Shown: one piece after another, positions 41,805 to 55,464 of the stretch
How positions within the stretch are numbered: position 1 is the first letter of the stretch
Layout: every line of letters starts with the position of its first letter
Made by a program: the position numbers and the translations under genes
Assembly: GCF_022539665.2 (NCBI RefSeq)
Contig: NC_081333.1
Location: 5,702,971-5,766,970, forward strand
Length of the DNA: 64,000 nucleotides
Source: Daphnia carinata
Taxonomy: Eukaryota; Arthropoda; Branchiopoda; Diplostraca; Daphniidae
Reading direction: 5' to 3'
The notes under the pieces: generated by a model
What the model was told of the DNA's origin: nothing
What the model saw: the letters and a program-made list of their open reading frames with translations, nothing else
The model's database searches: none

Positions 41805-42012
41805 ACACAATATCCCTACCAACCAACCCTTTAACACAAAATTTAGAAATAGCGATACCCAAACTAATCCGTATACCAGTAAGAATTTTTGGACAAGAAA
41901 TTAACGCTTTAGTAGACACAGGAGCAGCAGCCAGTTTAGTATCAGATAAAGTATTTTTTAAGAAGAGGGAAAAACTCGAAGAAATTAAAAATACCCCTCG
42001 CCGATATTTAGG
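41729..42012 (+). pseudogene. pol: gypsy-1 pol, protease part
   Basis: This frame opens at 41729, overlaps gag to 41804 and is in the -1 phase relative to it, the usual relation for gag-pol frameshifting. An aspartic protease active site DTGA is encoded at 41915-41926, followed by ASLVSD. A run of six A at 41727-41732 is the only slip-prone string near the overlap and is not a classical heptamer. The frame is lost near 42000-42012, where a one-base change separates it from the RT part. Confidence 0.75.
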
Positions 42013-43730
42013 ACAGTATCAGGAGAAATCTTAAGCTCAAAAGGAAAATTTAGATTTTCAATTGTCATTAACAGCAGTCACGTCATTAAGCATGATTTCT
42101 TTATCATGGAAAACTTAAATGAAAATTGTATCTTAGGATTAGACTTCTTATCAAGCAACAATGTAAAAATTAATACCAAAAACAGGCAGATCAATTACGA
42201 TCATTCCGGAGTAGAACATAACTTTAGAAATAACATACTCCCAATATACAGCATAACATTTGGCAAAGTCGGCATTCATATTCCACTCCGCCCAAACCGT
42301 TCATCAGACTATAACGACAACCACGATTTAACAGAAGCAGATTATCGCAACCTAGAATCTTTCTCCCAATCAGAAACTGACAAGAAAAATAAGCGAATTG
42401 GACAAACCCAAGAAAGTACAGCGACTAACATTTCCGACGAGATTCAAATTAAAATTGGAAATCTATTGAAAAAACACGAAACCCTATTTGCTGAAAGAGA
42501 ATCAGATTTAGGTCTAGCAACTGATGTAAAACACTCCATTAACATAGGATACAACGCCCCAATTACACAACGATTGCGCAGAACACCAGAAGCATTAAAA
42601 CTAATTGTCAAGACAAAAATAGATGTAATGATGAGTAACAATATCATTAGAGAAAGTCACAGCCCATTTGCAGCAGCAATTGTAATGGTCCCCAAAAAAG
42701 ATGGAGAAATGCGTATGTGTATTGACTATAGGGCACTTAACAAAATAACGGTAAAAGACAAATACCCATTACCAAGAATCGACGACACCATTGATGCATT
42801 GAGCGGATCGGTTTACTTCTCAACATTGGACTTAGTGAGTGGCTACTGGCAGATCGAGATAGAAGAAAGCGACAAACACAAAACCGCCTTCATCTGTGAA
42901 CTTGGACAATACGAATTTAATAAAATGCCATTTGGACTAACAAATGCACCAAGCACTTTTCAACGAGCAATGAACAACATATTGAAATCAGTATTGTTCA
43001 GGTTCGCATTGGTTTACCTGGATGACATCATAGTGTTCAGTAATAATATTGCTGAACATGTGATACATCTAGAAGCAGTGTTTAAACTTCTTAAAGACGC
43101 AGGACTAAAATTAAAAAGAAAGAAATGCGAATTTTTCAAAGAAGAATTAGACTATTTAGGATATATTGTTTCGAAAAAAGGAATAACACCGAGTACAAAA
43201 AAGTTAGAAGCAATCATCAAATACCCAGCTCCCAAAAACGTGAAAGAATTGAGCTCATTTCTAGGTTTGGCTAGCTATTACAGAAAGTTCATCAGGGCTT
43301 TTGCTGATAAAGCCCACCCACTGACAGCGCTAACGAGAAAATCAGCCGAGTGGAAATGGGGAGAGGAACAAAGGGACGCCTTTGATTGTATCAAGAACTG
43401 TCTCATAACTAGACCTATCCTAGGGTATCCAGATTTCACGCGCGAATTTCTCATCTACACAGATGCCTCAGGATACGGTATAGGAGCAGTCTTGGCTCAG
43501 ATGCAAACTCTACCTCAATCAGCGGATTCAGCGGAGTCCGACGTACAGGAACCCCGTGAATCAGACGGCGCGGAAGTCGTCATAGCGTATAGCTCTAAAC
43601 ATCTGAACGACCGCGAAGCCAAGTGGTCAACCACAGAGAAAGAGGCTTACGCCATCATCCACGCAATTGACGTATTTAGAACGTATCTATACGGACGCAG
43701 ATTCACCGTATTTACAGACCATAGACCTTT
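42013..43730 (+). pseudogene. pol: gypsy-1 pol, reverse transcriptase and RNase H (cut by gap)
   Basis: The frame begins upstream of the ATG at 42106 with a stretch that continues the protease fold (NCILGLDFL follows), then reverse transcriptase: VPKKDGEMRMCIDYRALN, LDLVSGYWQI, the FGLTNAP block and the YLDD catalytic motif near 43015. The tether and RNase H follow (YTDASGYGIG, STTEKEAYAI, FTDHRP) up to the N run. Integrase and the 3' LTR are not visible. The frame is clean over this length. An acidic insert after VLAQM (SADSAESDVQ) is longer than usual. Confidence 0.9.
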
Positions 43731-43830
43731 NNNNNNNNNNNNNNNNNNNNNNNNNNNNNNNNNNNNNNNNNNNNNNNNNNNNNNNNNNNNNNNNNNNNNN
43801 NNNNNNNNNNNNNNNNNNNNNNNNNNNNNN
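43731..43830. other. Assembly gap (100 N)
   Basis: Exactly 100 N, a conventional placeholder for a gap of unknown size. It hides the 3' half of gypsy-1 and an unknown amount of satellite. Confidence 0.97.
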
Positions 43831-46800
43831 TAGATAATGAAACTGCTTCTATAACAGTATATTCACATTGAATACACGTATATTTGATGCTGTTTGAATG
43901 TAGATATTGAAACTCACTGTATCACAATATATTCACATTGAATACACGTATATTTGATGCTGTTTGAATGTAGATCATGAAACTGATTCTATAACACTAT
44001 ATTCACATTGAATACACGTATATTTGATGCTGTTTGAATGTAGATATTGAAACTCACTGTATCACACTATATTCACAATGAATACACGTATATTTGATGC
44101 TGTTTGAATGTAGATAATGAAACTGCTTCTATAACACTATATTCACATTGAATACACGTATATTTGATGCTGTTTGAATGTAGATCATGAAACTGATTCT
44201 ATAACACTATATTCACATTGAATACACGTATATTTGATGCTGTTTGAATGTAGATATTGAAACTCACTGTATCACACTATATTCACATTGAATACACGTA
44301 TATTTGATGCTGTTTGAATGTAGATATTGAAACTCACTTCTATCACACTATATTCACATTGAATACACGTATATTTGATGCTGTTTGAATGTAGATATTG
44401 AAACTGATTCTATAACACTATATTCACATTGAATACACGTATATTTGATGCTGTTTGAATGTAGATATTGAAACTCACTGTATCACACTATATTCACATT
44501 GAATACACGTATATTTGATGCTGTTTGAATGTAGATATTGAAACTGATTCTATAACACTATATTCACATTGAATACACGTATATTTGATGCTGTTTGAAT
44601 GTAGATATTAAACTGATTCTATAACACTATATTCACATTGAATACACGTATATTTGATGCTGTTTGAATGTAGATATTGAAACTCACTGTATCACACTAT
44701 ATTCACATTGAATACACGTATATTTGATGCTGTTTGAATGTAGATAATGAAACTGATTCTATAACACTATATTCACATTGAATACACGTATATTTGATGC
44801 TGTTTGAATGTAGATCATGAAACTGATTCTATAACACTATATTCACATTGAATACACGTATATTTGATGCTGTTTGAATGTAGATATTGAAACTCACTGT
44901 ATCACACTATATTCACATTGAATACACGTATATTTGATGCTGATTGAATGTAGATATTGAAACTGATTATATAACACTATATTCACATTGAATACACGTA
45001 TATTTGATGCTGTTTGAATGTAGAAATTGAAACTCACTGTATCACACTATATTCACATTGAATACACGTATATTTGATGCTGTTTGAATGTAGATATTGA
45101 AACTGATTCTATAACACTATATTCACATTGAATACACGTATATTTGATGCTGTTTGAATGTAGATATTGAAACTCACTGTATCACACTATATTCACATTG
45201 AATACACGTATATTTGATGCTGTTTGAATGTAGATATTGAAACTGATTCTATAACACTATATTCACATTGAATACACGTATATTTGATGCTGTTTGAATG
45301 TAGATATTGAAACTCACTGTATCACACTATATTCACATTGAATACACGTATATTTGATGCTGTTTGAATGTAGATAATGACCCTCACTGTATAACACTAT
45401 ATTCACATTGAATACACGTATATTTGATGCTGTTTGAATGTAGATATTGAAACTGATTCTATAACACTATATTCACATTGAATACACGTATATTTGATGC
45501 TGTTTGAATGTAGATATTGAAACTGATTCTATAACACTATATTCACATTGAATACACGTATATTTGATGCTGTTTGAATGTAGATATTGAAACTGACTGT
45601 ATCACACTATATTCACATTGAATACACGTATATTTGATGCTGTTTGAATGTAGATATTGAAACTGATTCTATAACACTATATTCACATTGAATACACGTA
45701 TATTTGATGCTGTTTGAATGTAGATATTGAAACTCACTGTATCACACTATATTCACATTGAATACACGTATATTTGATGCTGTTTGAATGTAGATATTGA
45801 AACTCACTGTATCACACTATATTCACATTGAATACACGTATATTTGATGCTGTTTGAATGTAGATATTGAAACTGATTCTATAACACTATATTCACATTG
45901 AATACACGTATATTTGATGCTGTTTGAATGTAGATATTGAAACTGATTCTATAACACTATATTCACATTGAATACACGTATATTTGATGCTGTTTGAATG
46001 TAGATATTGAAACTGATTCTATAACACTATATTCACATTGAATACACGTATATTTGATGCTGTTTGAATGTAGATATTGAAACTGATTCTATAACACTAT
46101 ATTCACATTGAATACACGTATATTTGATGCTGTTTGAATGTAGATATTGAAACTCACTGTATCACACTATATTCACATTGAATACACGTATATTTGATGC
46201 TGTTTGAATGTAGATATTGAAACTGATTCTATAACACTATATTCACATTGAATACACGTATATTTGATGCTGTTTGAATGTAGATATTGAAACTCACTGT
46301 ATCACACTATATTCACATTGAATACACGTATATTTGATGCTGTTTGAATGTAGATATTGAAACTGATTCTATAACACTATATTCACATTGAATACACGTA
46401 TATTTGATGCTGTTTGAATGTAGATATTGAAACTCACTGTATCACACTATATTCACATTGAATACACGTATATTTGATGCTGTTTGAATGTAGATATTGA
46501 AACTGATTCTATAACACTATATTCACATTGAATACACGTATATTTGATGCTGTTTGAATGTAGATATTGAAACTGATTCTATAACACTATATTCACATTG
46601 AATACACGTATATTTGATGCTGTTTGAATGTAGATATTGAAACTCACTGTATCACACTATATTCACATTGAATACACGTATATTTGATGCTGTTTGAATG
46701 TAGATATTGAAACTGATTCTATAACACTATATTCACATTGAATACACGTATATTTGATGCTGTTTGAATGTAGATATTGAAACTGATTCTATAACACTAT

Positions 46801-49800
46801 ATTCACATTGAATACACGTATATTTGATGCTGTTTGAATGTAGATATTGAAACTCACTGTATCACACTATATTCACATTGAATACACGTATATTTGATGC
46901 TGTTTGAATGTAGATATTGAAACTGATTCTATAACACTATATTCACATTGAATACACGTATATTTGATGCTGTTTGAATGTAGATATTGAAACTCACTGT
47001 ATCACACTATATTCACATTGAATACACGTATATTTGATGCTGTTTGAATGTAGATATTGAAACTCACTGTATCACACTATATTCACATTGAATACACGTA
47101 TATTTGATGCTGTTTGAATGTAGATATTGAAACTGATTCTATAACACTATATTCACATTGAATACACGTATATTTGATGCTGTTTGATTGTAGATATTGA
47201 AACTGATTCTATAACACTATATTCACATTGAATACACGTATATTTGATGCTGTTTGAATGTAGATATTGAAACTGATTCTATAACACTATATTCACATTG
47301 AATACACGTATATTTGATGCTGTTTGAATGTAGATATTGAAACTGATTCTATAACACTATATTCACATTGAATACACGTATATTTGATGCTGTTTGAATG
47401 TAGATATTGAAACTGATTCTATAACACTATATTCACATTGAATACACGTATATTTGATGCTGTTTGAATGTAGATATTGAAACTCACTGTATCACACTAT
47501 ATTCACATTGAATACACGTATATTTGATGCTGTTTGAATGTAGATATTGAAACTGATTCTATAACACTATATTCACATTGAATACACGTATATTTGATGC
47601 TGTTTGAATGTAGATATTGAAACTCACTGTATCACACTATATTCACATTGAATACACGTATATTTGATGCTGTTTGAATGTAGATATTGAAACTCACTCT
47701 ATAACACTATATTCACATTGAATACACGTATATTTGATGCTGTTTGAATGTAGATATTGAAACTCACTGTATCACACTATATTCACATTGAATACACGTA
47801 TATTTGATGCTGTTTGAATGTAGATATTGAAACTGATTCTGTAACACTATATTCACATTGAATACACGTATATTTGATGCTGTTTGAATGTAGATATTGA
47901 AACTGATTCTATAACACTATATTCACATTGAATACACGTATATTTGATGCTGTTTGAATGTAGATATTGAAACTGATTCTATAACACTATATTCACATTG
48001 AATACACGTATATTTGATGCTGTTTGAATGTAGATATTGAAACTCACTGTATCACACTATATTCACATTGAATACACGTATATTTGATGCTGTTTGAATG
48101 TAGATATTGAAACTGATTCTATAACACTATATTCACATTGAATACACGTATATTTGATGCTGTTTGAATGTAGATATTGAAACTGATTCTATAACACTAT
48201 ATTCACATTGAATACACGTATATTTGATGCTGTTTGAATGTAGATATTGAAACTGATTCTATAACACTATATTCACATTGAATACACGTATATTTGATGC
48301 TGTTTGAATGTAGATATTGAAACTGATTCTATAACACTATATTCACATTGAATACACGTATATTTGATGCTGTTTGAATGTAGATATTGAAACTGACTAT
48401 ATCACACTATATTCACATTGAATACACGTATATTTGATGCTGTTTGAATGTAGATATTGAAACTGATTCTATAACACTATATTCACATTGAATACACGTA
48501 TATTTGATGCTGTTTGAATGTAGATATTGAAACTGATTCTATAACACTATATTCACATTGAATACACGTATATTTGATGCTGTTTGAATGTAGATATTGA
48601 AACTGATTCTATAACACTATATTCACATTGAATACACGTATATTTGATGCTGTTTGAATGTAGATATTGAAACTGATTCTATAACACTATATTCACATTG
48701 AATACACGTATATTTGATGCTGTTTGAATGTAGATATTGAAACTGATTCTATAACACTATATTCACATTGAATACACGTATATTTGATGCTGTTTGAATG
48801 TAGATATTGAAACTGATTCTATAACACTATATTCACATTGAATACACGTATATTTGATGCTGTTTGAATGTAGATATTGAAACTGATTCTATAACACTAT
48901 ATTCACATTGAATACACGTATATTTGATGCTGTTTGAATGTAGATATTGAAACTGATTCTATAACACTATATTCACATTGAATACACGTATATTTGATGC
49001 TGTTTGAATGTAGATATTGAAACTCACTGTATCACACTATATTCACATTGAATACACGTATATTTGATGCTGTTTGAATGTAGATATTGAAACTCATTCT
49101 ATAACACTATATTCACATTGAATACACGTATATTTGATGCTGTTTGAATGTAGATATTGAAACTGATTCTATAACACTATATTCACATTGAATACACGTA
49201 TATTTGATGCTGTTTGAATGTAGATATTGAAACTCACTGTATCACACTATATTCACATTGAATACACGTATATTTGATGCTGTTTGAATGTAGATATTGA
49301 AACTGATTCTATAACACTATATTCACATTGAATACACGTATATTTGATGCTGTTTGAATGTAGATATTGAAACTGATTCTATAACACTATATTCACATTG
49401 AATACACGTATATTTGATGCTGTTTGAATGTAGATATTGAAACTCACTGTATCACACTATATTCACATTGAATACACGTATATTTGATGCTGTTTGAATG
49501 TAGATATTGAAACTGATTCTATAACACTATATTCACATTGAATACACGTATATTTGATGCTGTTTGAATGTAGATATTGAAACTGATTCTATAACACTAT
49601 ATTCACATTGAATACACGTATATTTGATGCTGTTTGAATGTAGATATTGAAACTCACTGTATCACACTATATTCACATTGAATACACGTATATTTGATGC
49701 TGTTTGAATGTAGATATTGAAACTGATTCTATAACACTATATTCACATTGAATACACGTATATTTGATGCTGTTTGAATGTAGATATTGAAACTCACTGT

Positions 49801-52800
49801 ATAACACTATATTCACATTGAATACACGTATATTTGATGCTGTTTGAATGTACATTAAGAAAATGATTCTATAACACTATATTCACATTGAATACACGTA
49901 TATTTGATGCTGTTTGAATGTAGATATTGAAACTGATTCTATAACACTATATTCACATTGAATACATGTATATTTGATGCTGTTTGACACTATATTATAT
50001 TCACATTGAATACACGTATATTTGATGCTGTTTGAATGTAGATATTGAAACTGATTCTATAACACTATATTCACATTGAATACACGTATATTTGATGCTG
50101 TTTGAATGTAGATATTGAAACTGATTCTATAACACTATATTCACATTGAATACACGTATATTTGATGCTGTTTGAATGTAGATATTGAAACTGATTCTAT
50201 AACACTATATTCACATTGAATACACGTATATTTGATGCTGTTTGAATGTAGATATTGAAACTCACTGTATCACACTATATTCACATTGAATACACGTATA
50301 TTTGATGCTGTTTGAATGTAGATATTGAAACTCATTCTATAACACTATATTCACATTGAATACACGTATATTTGATACTGTTTGAATGTAGATCATGAAA
50401 GAGATTCTATAACACTATATTCACATTGAATACACGTATATTTGATGCTGTTTGAATGTAGATATTGAAACTCACTGTATCACACTATATTCACATTGAA
50501 TACACGTATATTTGATGCTGTTTGAATGTAGATATTGAAACTGATTCTATAACACTATATTCACATTGAATACACGTATATTTGATGCTGTTTGAATGTA
50601 GATATTGAAACTCACTGTATCACACTATATTCACATTGAATACACGTATATTTGATGCTGTTTGAATGTAGATATTGAAACTCACTGTATCACACTATAT
50701 TCACATTGAATACACGTATATTTGATGCTGTTTGAATGTAGATATTGAAACTCACTCTATCACACTATATTCACATTGAATACACGTATATTTGATGCTG
50801 TTTGAATGTAGATATTGAAACTCACTGTATCACACTATATTCACATTGAATACACGTATATTTGATGCTGTTTGAATGTAGATATTGAAACTCACTCTAT
50901 CACACTATATTCACATTGAATACACGTATATTTGATGCTGTTTGAATGTAGATATTGAAACTGATTCTATAACACTATATTCACATTGAATACACGTATA
51001 TTTGATGCTGTTTGAATGTAGATATTGAAACTGCTTCTATAACACTATATTCACATTGAATAACGTATATTTGATGCTGTTTGAATGTAGATATTGAAAC
51101 TCACTTAATCACACTATATTCACATTGAATACACGTATATTTGATGCTGTTTGAATGTAGATATTGAAACTCACTGTATCACACTATATTCACATTGAAT
51201 ACACGTATATTTGATGCTGTTTGAATGTAGATATTGAAACTCATTCTATCACACTATATTCACATTGAATACACGTATATTTGATGCTGTTTGAATGTAG
51301 ATATTGAAACTCACTGTATCACACTATATTCACATTGAATACACGTATATTTGATGCTGTTTGAATGTAGATATTGAAACTGATTCTATAACACTATATT
51401 CACATTGAATACACGTATATTTGATGCTGTTTGAATGTAGATATTGAAACTCACTGTATCACACTATATTCACATTGAATACACGTATATTTGATGCTGT
51501 TTGAATGTAGATATTGAAACTCATTCTATAACACTATATTCACATTGAATACACGTATATTTGATGCTGTTTGAATGTAGATATTGAAACTGATTCTATA
51601 ACACTATATTCACATTGAATACACGTATATTTGATGCTGTTTGAATGTAGATATTGAAACTCACTGTATCACACTATATTCACATTGAATACACGTATAT
51701 TTGATGCTGTTTGAATGTTGATCATGAAACTGATTCTATAACACTATATTCACATTGAATACACGTATATTTGATGCTGTTTGAATGTAGATATTGAAAC
51801 TGATTCTATAACACTATATTCACATTGAATACACGTATATTTGATGCTGTTTGAATGTAGATATTGAAACTGATTCTATAACACTATATTCACATTGAAT
51901 ACACGTATATTTGATGCTGTTTGAATGTAGATATTGAAACTGATTCTATAACACTATATTCACATTGAATACACGTATATTTGATGCTGTTTGAATGTAG
52001 ATATTGAAACTGATTCTATAACACTATATTCACATTGAATACACGTATATTTGATGCTGTTTGAATGTAGATATTGAAACTCACTGTATCACACTATATT
52101 CACTGTATCACACTATATTCACATTGAATACACGTATATTTGATGCTGTTTGAATGTAGATATTGAAACTGATTCTATAACACTATATTCACATTGAATA
52201 CACGTATATTTGATGCTGTTTGAATGTAGATATTGAAACTCATTGTATCACACTATATTCACATTGAATACACGTATATTTGATGCTGTTTGAATGTAGA
52301 TATTGAAACTCACTGTATCACACTATATTCACATTGAATACACGTATATTTGATGCTGTTTGAATGTAGATATTGAAACTGATTCTATAACACTATATTC
52401 ACATTGAATACACGTATATTTGATGCTGTTTGAATGTAGATATTGAAACTCACTGTATCACACTATATTCACATTGAATACACGTATATTTGATGCTGTT
52501 TGAATGTAGATATTGAAACTCATTCTATCACACTATATTCACATTGAATACACGTATATTTGATGCTGTTTGAATGTAGATATTGAAACTCACTGTATCA
52601 CACTATATTCACATTGAATACACGTATATTTGATGCTGTTTGAATGTAGATATTGAAACTCACTATATCACACTATATTCACATTGAATACACGTATATT
52701 TGATGCTGTTTGAATGTAGATATTGAAACTCACTGTATCACACTATATTCACATTGAATACACGTATATTTGATGCTGTTTGAATGTAGATATTGAAACT

Positions 52801-53633
52801 CACTGTATCACACTATATTCACATTGAATACACGTATATTTGATGCTGTTTGAATGTAGATATTGAAACTCACTGTATCACACTATATTCACATTGAATA
52901 CACGTATATTTGATGCTGTTTGAATGTAGATATTGAAACTCACTGTATCACACTATATTCACATTGAATACACGTATATTTGATGCTGTTTGAATGTAGA
53001 TATTGAAACTGCTTCTATAACACTATATTCACATTGAATACACGTATATTTGATGCTGTTTGAATGTAGATATTGAAACTGATTCTATAACACTATATTC
53101 ACATTGAATACACGTATATTTGATGCTGTTTGAATGTAGATATTGAAACTCACTGTATCACACTATATTCACATTGAATACACGTATATTTGATGCTGTT
53201 TGAATGTAGATATTGAAACTGATTCTATAACACTATATTCACATTGAATACACGTATATTTGATGCTGTTTGAATGTAGATATTGAAACTCACTGTATCA
53301 CACTATATTCACATTGAATACACGTATATTTGATGCTGTTTGAATGTAGATATTGAAACTCACTGTATCACACTATATTCACATTGAATACACGTATATT
53401 TGATGCTGTTTGAATGTAGATATTGAAACTCACTGTATCACACTATATTCACATTGAATACACGTATATTTGATGCTGTTTGAATGTAGATAATGAAACT
53501 GCTTCTATAACAGTATATTCACATTGAATACACGTATATTTGATGCTGTTTGAATGTAGATATTGAAACTGTTTGTATCACACTATATTCACATTGAATA
53601 CACGTATATTTGATGCTGTTTGAATGTAGATAT
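43831..53633 (+). repeat. 70-bp satellite array, right block (~140 monomers)
   Basis: The same monomer and orientation as the left block. Types A and C dominate. Type B (TGATACTG with GATCATG) is nearly absent, with one clear copy near 50370. A rare variant with TAGATAATGAAACTGCTTC and an AACAG tail opens the block at 43831 and recurs near 53487, the other edge. The block ends at 53633, where gypsy-2 starts inside a monomer. Confidence 0.97.
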
Positions 53634-54016
53634 TGACACTACACGAAATAAGATAGATAAGGATGTTTCGAGACTTACTGTGAGCTCATGGTGGAGAGCG
53701 GCGACTGGCGGAGAAATGACGCAACACAATTCAGTAAGTGACACAGGGTTTGTATTATAGCACTTTTGGACACGGAGCACCGTACACTTCGACTCACAAA
53801 AACAGACTGCTTTACAATTTTTCGGGGAGAACATTTTATAGGTAAGTAGAAGGTCGAATTGGTTAGCACTTCGGGAAGGGCAGGGGATTTTGCCGTGTAA
53901 ATTTAACACAGAGGTGCGAAAAGGGGCATGGGGCGGTTCTCGGAGGTTAAAGTCCTCCGTGGGAACCAAGGTCGGTGTGGGGAGAAGCGGTGCCGGTGGG
54001 TCGTCCCTTACATACC
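53634..54016 (-). repeat. Probable 3' LTR of gypsy-2 (outer end firm, inner end uncertain)
   Basis: The outer end is TGACACTAC against the satellite, so the LTR ends GTAGTGTCA on the minus strand. A TATAAAA box (53834-53840), a CAGT initiator 32 bp on, an AATACA polyadenylation-like string and a GT-rich stretch follow in LTR order. A possible start is TGTAAGGG at about 54016. No convincing polypurine tract adjoins it. An alternative purine run (GAAGGAAGAAAA, about 55848-55859) would make the LTR about 2.2 kb, with ORF4 inside it. Confidence 0.45.
53803..53840 (-). promoter_or_regulatory. LTR core promoter of gypsy-2
   Basis: On the minus strand TATAAAA starts at 53840 and GCAGTC places a likely start A at 53808, 32 bp away. 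In the 5' LTR the same sequence would start the genomic RNA. Confidence 0.5.
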
Positions 54017-54045
54017 TTACGGCCGTGGAAGATTGCGTCCCGCAA

Positions 54046-54705
54046 TCACGATGTAAGGATGAGGGGTAGAGTTGACTCGCTATCGTAGGAGTGATATCCA
54101 GATGTCTCGCTTGGAGAGTCGGATATGTTGATTACCTCTACTTCGTTCTGCACCCAATTTTCTTCTTGCGCTGGACCAGGTGATACTGGTGGAGCCAAAA
54201 AGGTTTCGTCGAGGGGTTCTTCGGGCCTATAGTCTCCGAACGTCGGCGTGGAGCACCTCGGGAAGTGGTCGCCGTAGTCGTACCCCTTCTGAAACCCAGT
54301 GTTTACGTAGTACTGGGTGGGGATATATTCTCGGGTGCGGGGGTCGTCGTCGTCGGTGACAAAATGGCCTGGCGTAACTCCGACGCGCCATGATGCCCGG
54401 TCTTCTTCTGCTCCGTCTAATTTCCTTTTCTTGCTGCGGTGTCGCTCGATGCTGTCGTTCAACGCCGCCGTATGCAGGCTCCTGCCGGCAATGGGAAGCT
54501 GATTGTCGTCATCTTCGGCCCCTACGCCATGGTAACGGATAAAGACGAAGCTTGCGCCCGAACAGTTCCTGAAATTTTGAGGTGTACGCCAGCCGAGGGT
54601 GGTGCGGTGGTAGGAGACGGTTGGTTGGCTATTTTCGACGGGTCGACACCAGGGGCAGATATCCTCCGTGTGGCTGTGGCCGCACACAGGGTAAGCGTTT
54701 GCCAT
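54046..54705 (-). CDS. gypsy-2 ORF4: accessory protein of unknown function (219 aa)
   Basis: The start is a true ATG at 54705, 27 bp after a predicted transcription start. I do not recognise the family. Visible parts: an N-terminal Cys/His cluster (CGHSH then CPWC, residues 8-20) that could bind zinc; an acidic GAEDDD stretch; a basic RHRSKKRKLD run near residue 90 resembling a nuclear localisation signal; an acidic TDDDDP; a Tyr/Pro-rich middle; and an acidic tail with VEVINISDSPSE, which fits a SUMO-interaction motif. There is no signal peptide or membrane segment. The position downstream of env, with its own promoter, recalls transactivator genes of complex retroviruses, but that is analogy only. 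The reading frame is intact and its codon choice is GC-rich like pol and env. Confidence 0.7.
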   Translation of the reverse strand: MANAYPVCGHSHTEDICPWCRPVENSQPTVSYHRTTLGWRTPQNFRNCSGASFVFIRYHGVGAEDDDNQLPIAGRSLHTAALNDSIERHRSKKRKLDGAEEDRASWRVGVTPGHFVTDDDDPRTREYIPTQYYVNTGFQKGYDYGDHFPRCSTPTFGDYRPEEPLDETFLAPPVSPGPAQEENWVQNEVEVINISDSPSETSGYHSYDSESTLPLILTS

Positions 54706-54727
54706 AGTTCTTCTTGCTGTTGAAGGT

Positions 54728-54764
54728 ATACTGATTCTGTTGACGTCGGGTTGTAGCTTAAATA
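54728..54764 (-). promoter_or_regulatory. Predicted internal promoter of ORF4
   Basis: On the minus strand TATTTAAG starts at 54764 and ATCAGTAT, a match to the arthropod TCAGT initiator, has its A at 54732, a spacing of 32 bp. The ORF4 ATG follows after 27 bp. Confidence 0.5.
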
Positions 54765-55464
54765 ATGCGACCGGTAGGGACGAGGAGGCTTATTTTTTTG
54801 GATTCGACCAATGGCGAAAAAGGTGGTGGGGAAAACGATGGCGACCAAGGTCAACGTAGGGGTTTGATCGTGGGAAAAAGGGTGAACGGTTGATCGTGGG
54901 AAAGAAAAACGGCGGAAGGTGAGTTGTAGGTTCGAGACTCAGTTTCGACAGAACGACATTACTAATTTGTAAGAAAACAAAATGACAAAACACATGAAAT
55001 GGGAGTTGCATGACACTGTGATTTAAAACTGCTTTTTTGTTAGGGGGTGGTAACTCGAGTTTTGGTTACTGATCCTTTTGTTAGGTCGGTGTACTGTAGG
55101 CCGGAGTCGGTGTAGGTCGTAGTCGACCTGGGTGTAGGAGGTAGGTTTAGTCGTCAGGCAATAAGGGCAAGGATTACGCAAAACAAAAAAAAAATGCAGA
55201 ATATACGAGAAATTCAAAAAAGTTATGCGAAAAATGTAAAAAAAATCCAAAAAAAAAAACCCACAAGAGAGGGCAAAATATAAGGAAAAAACCGAAAATA
55301 TTCATAACAATCAATGGCAGGAGGAGTATTGGCTAACAACCGCATCTAGAGGGTTTAGTCATGGGCCAAAACATGGCATTTATGATAATCCGAAGGAAAG
55401 AAATATGAAAAGCATAATAAACGGCCTGTTTAGGTAAGTGGGATGGCATAGATTTTCGAAATTT

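Larger units (their letters stand above)
32830..43730 (+). mobile_element. gypsy-1: Ty3/gypsy LTR retrotransposon, 3' part lost in the assembly gap, MULE nested in gag
   Basis: The order LTR, primer-binding site, gag, protease, reverse transcriptase, RNase H is that of Ty3/gypsy elements. The element starts with TGTAACGAG directly against satellite monomers and its 3' half (end of RNase H, integrase, 3' LTR) falls in the N gap. Satellite resumes after the gap, so the insertion was into the array. The coding region carries a stop codon and single-base frameshifts in gag and near the protease-RT junction, plus the MULE insertion, so this copy is dead as it stands. Whether it had an envelope gene cannot be seen. 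Confidence 0.9.

Noticed and set aside
41249-41904. Alternative-frame ORFs overlapping the end of gypsy-1 gag
   Set aside because: They lie over the basic Arg/Ser and Gln/Pro-rich region, which often leaves other frames open; the gag and protease frames explain the sequence.
2637-53633. CENP-B box in the satellite
   Set aside because: No match to the TTCG...CGGG pattern was seen; the monomer is too AT-rich.
54439-54723. Plus-strand ORF opposite ORF4
   Set aside because: Antisense shadow with no ribosomal or promoter context; ORF4 has the ATG and promoter.
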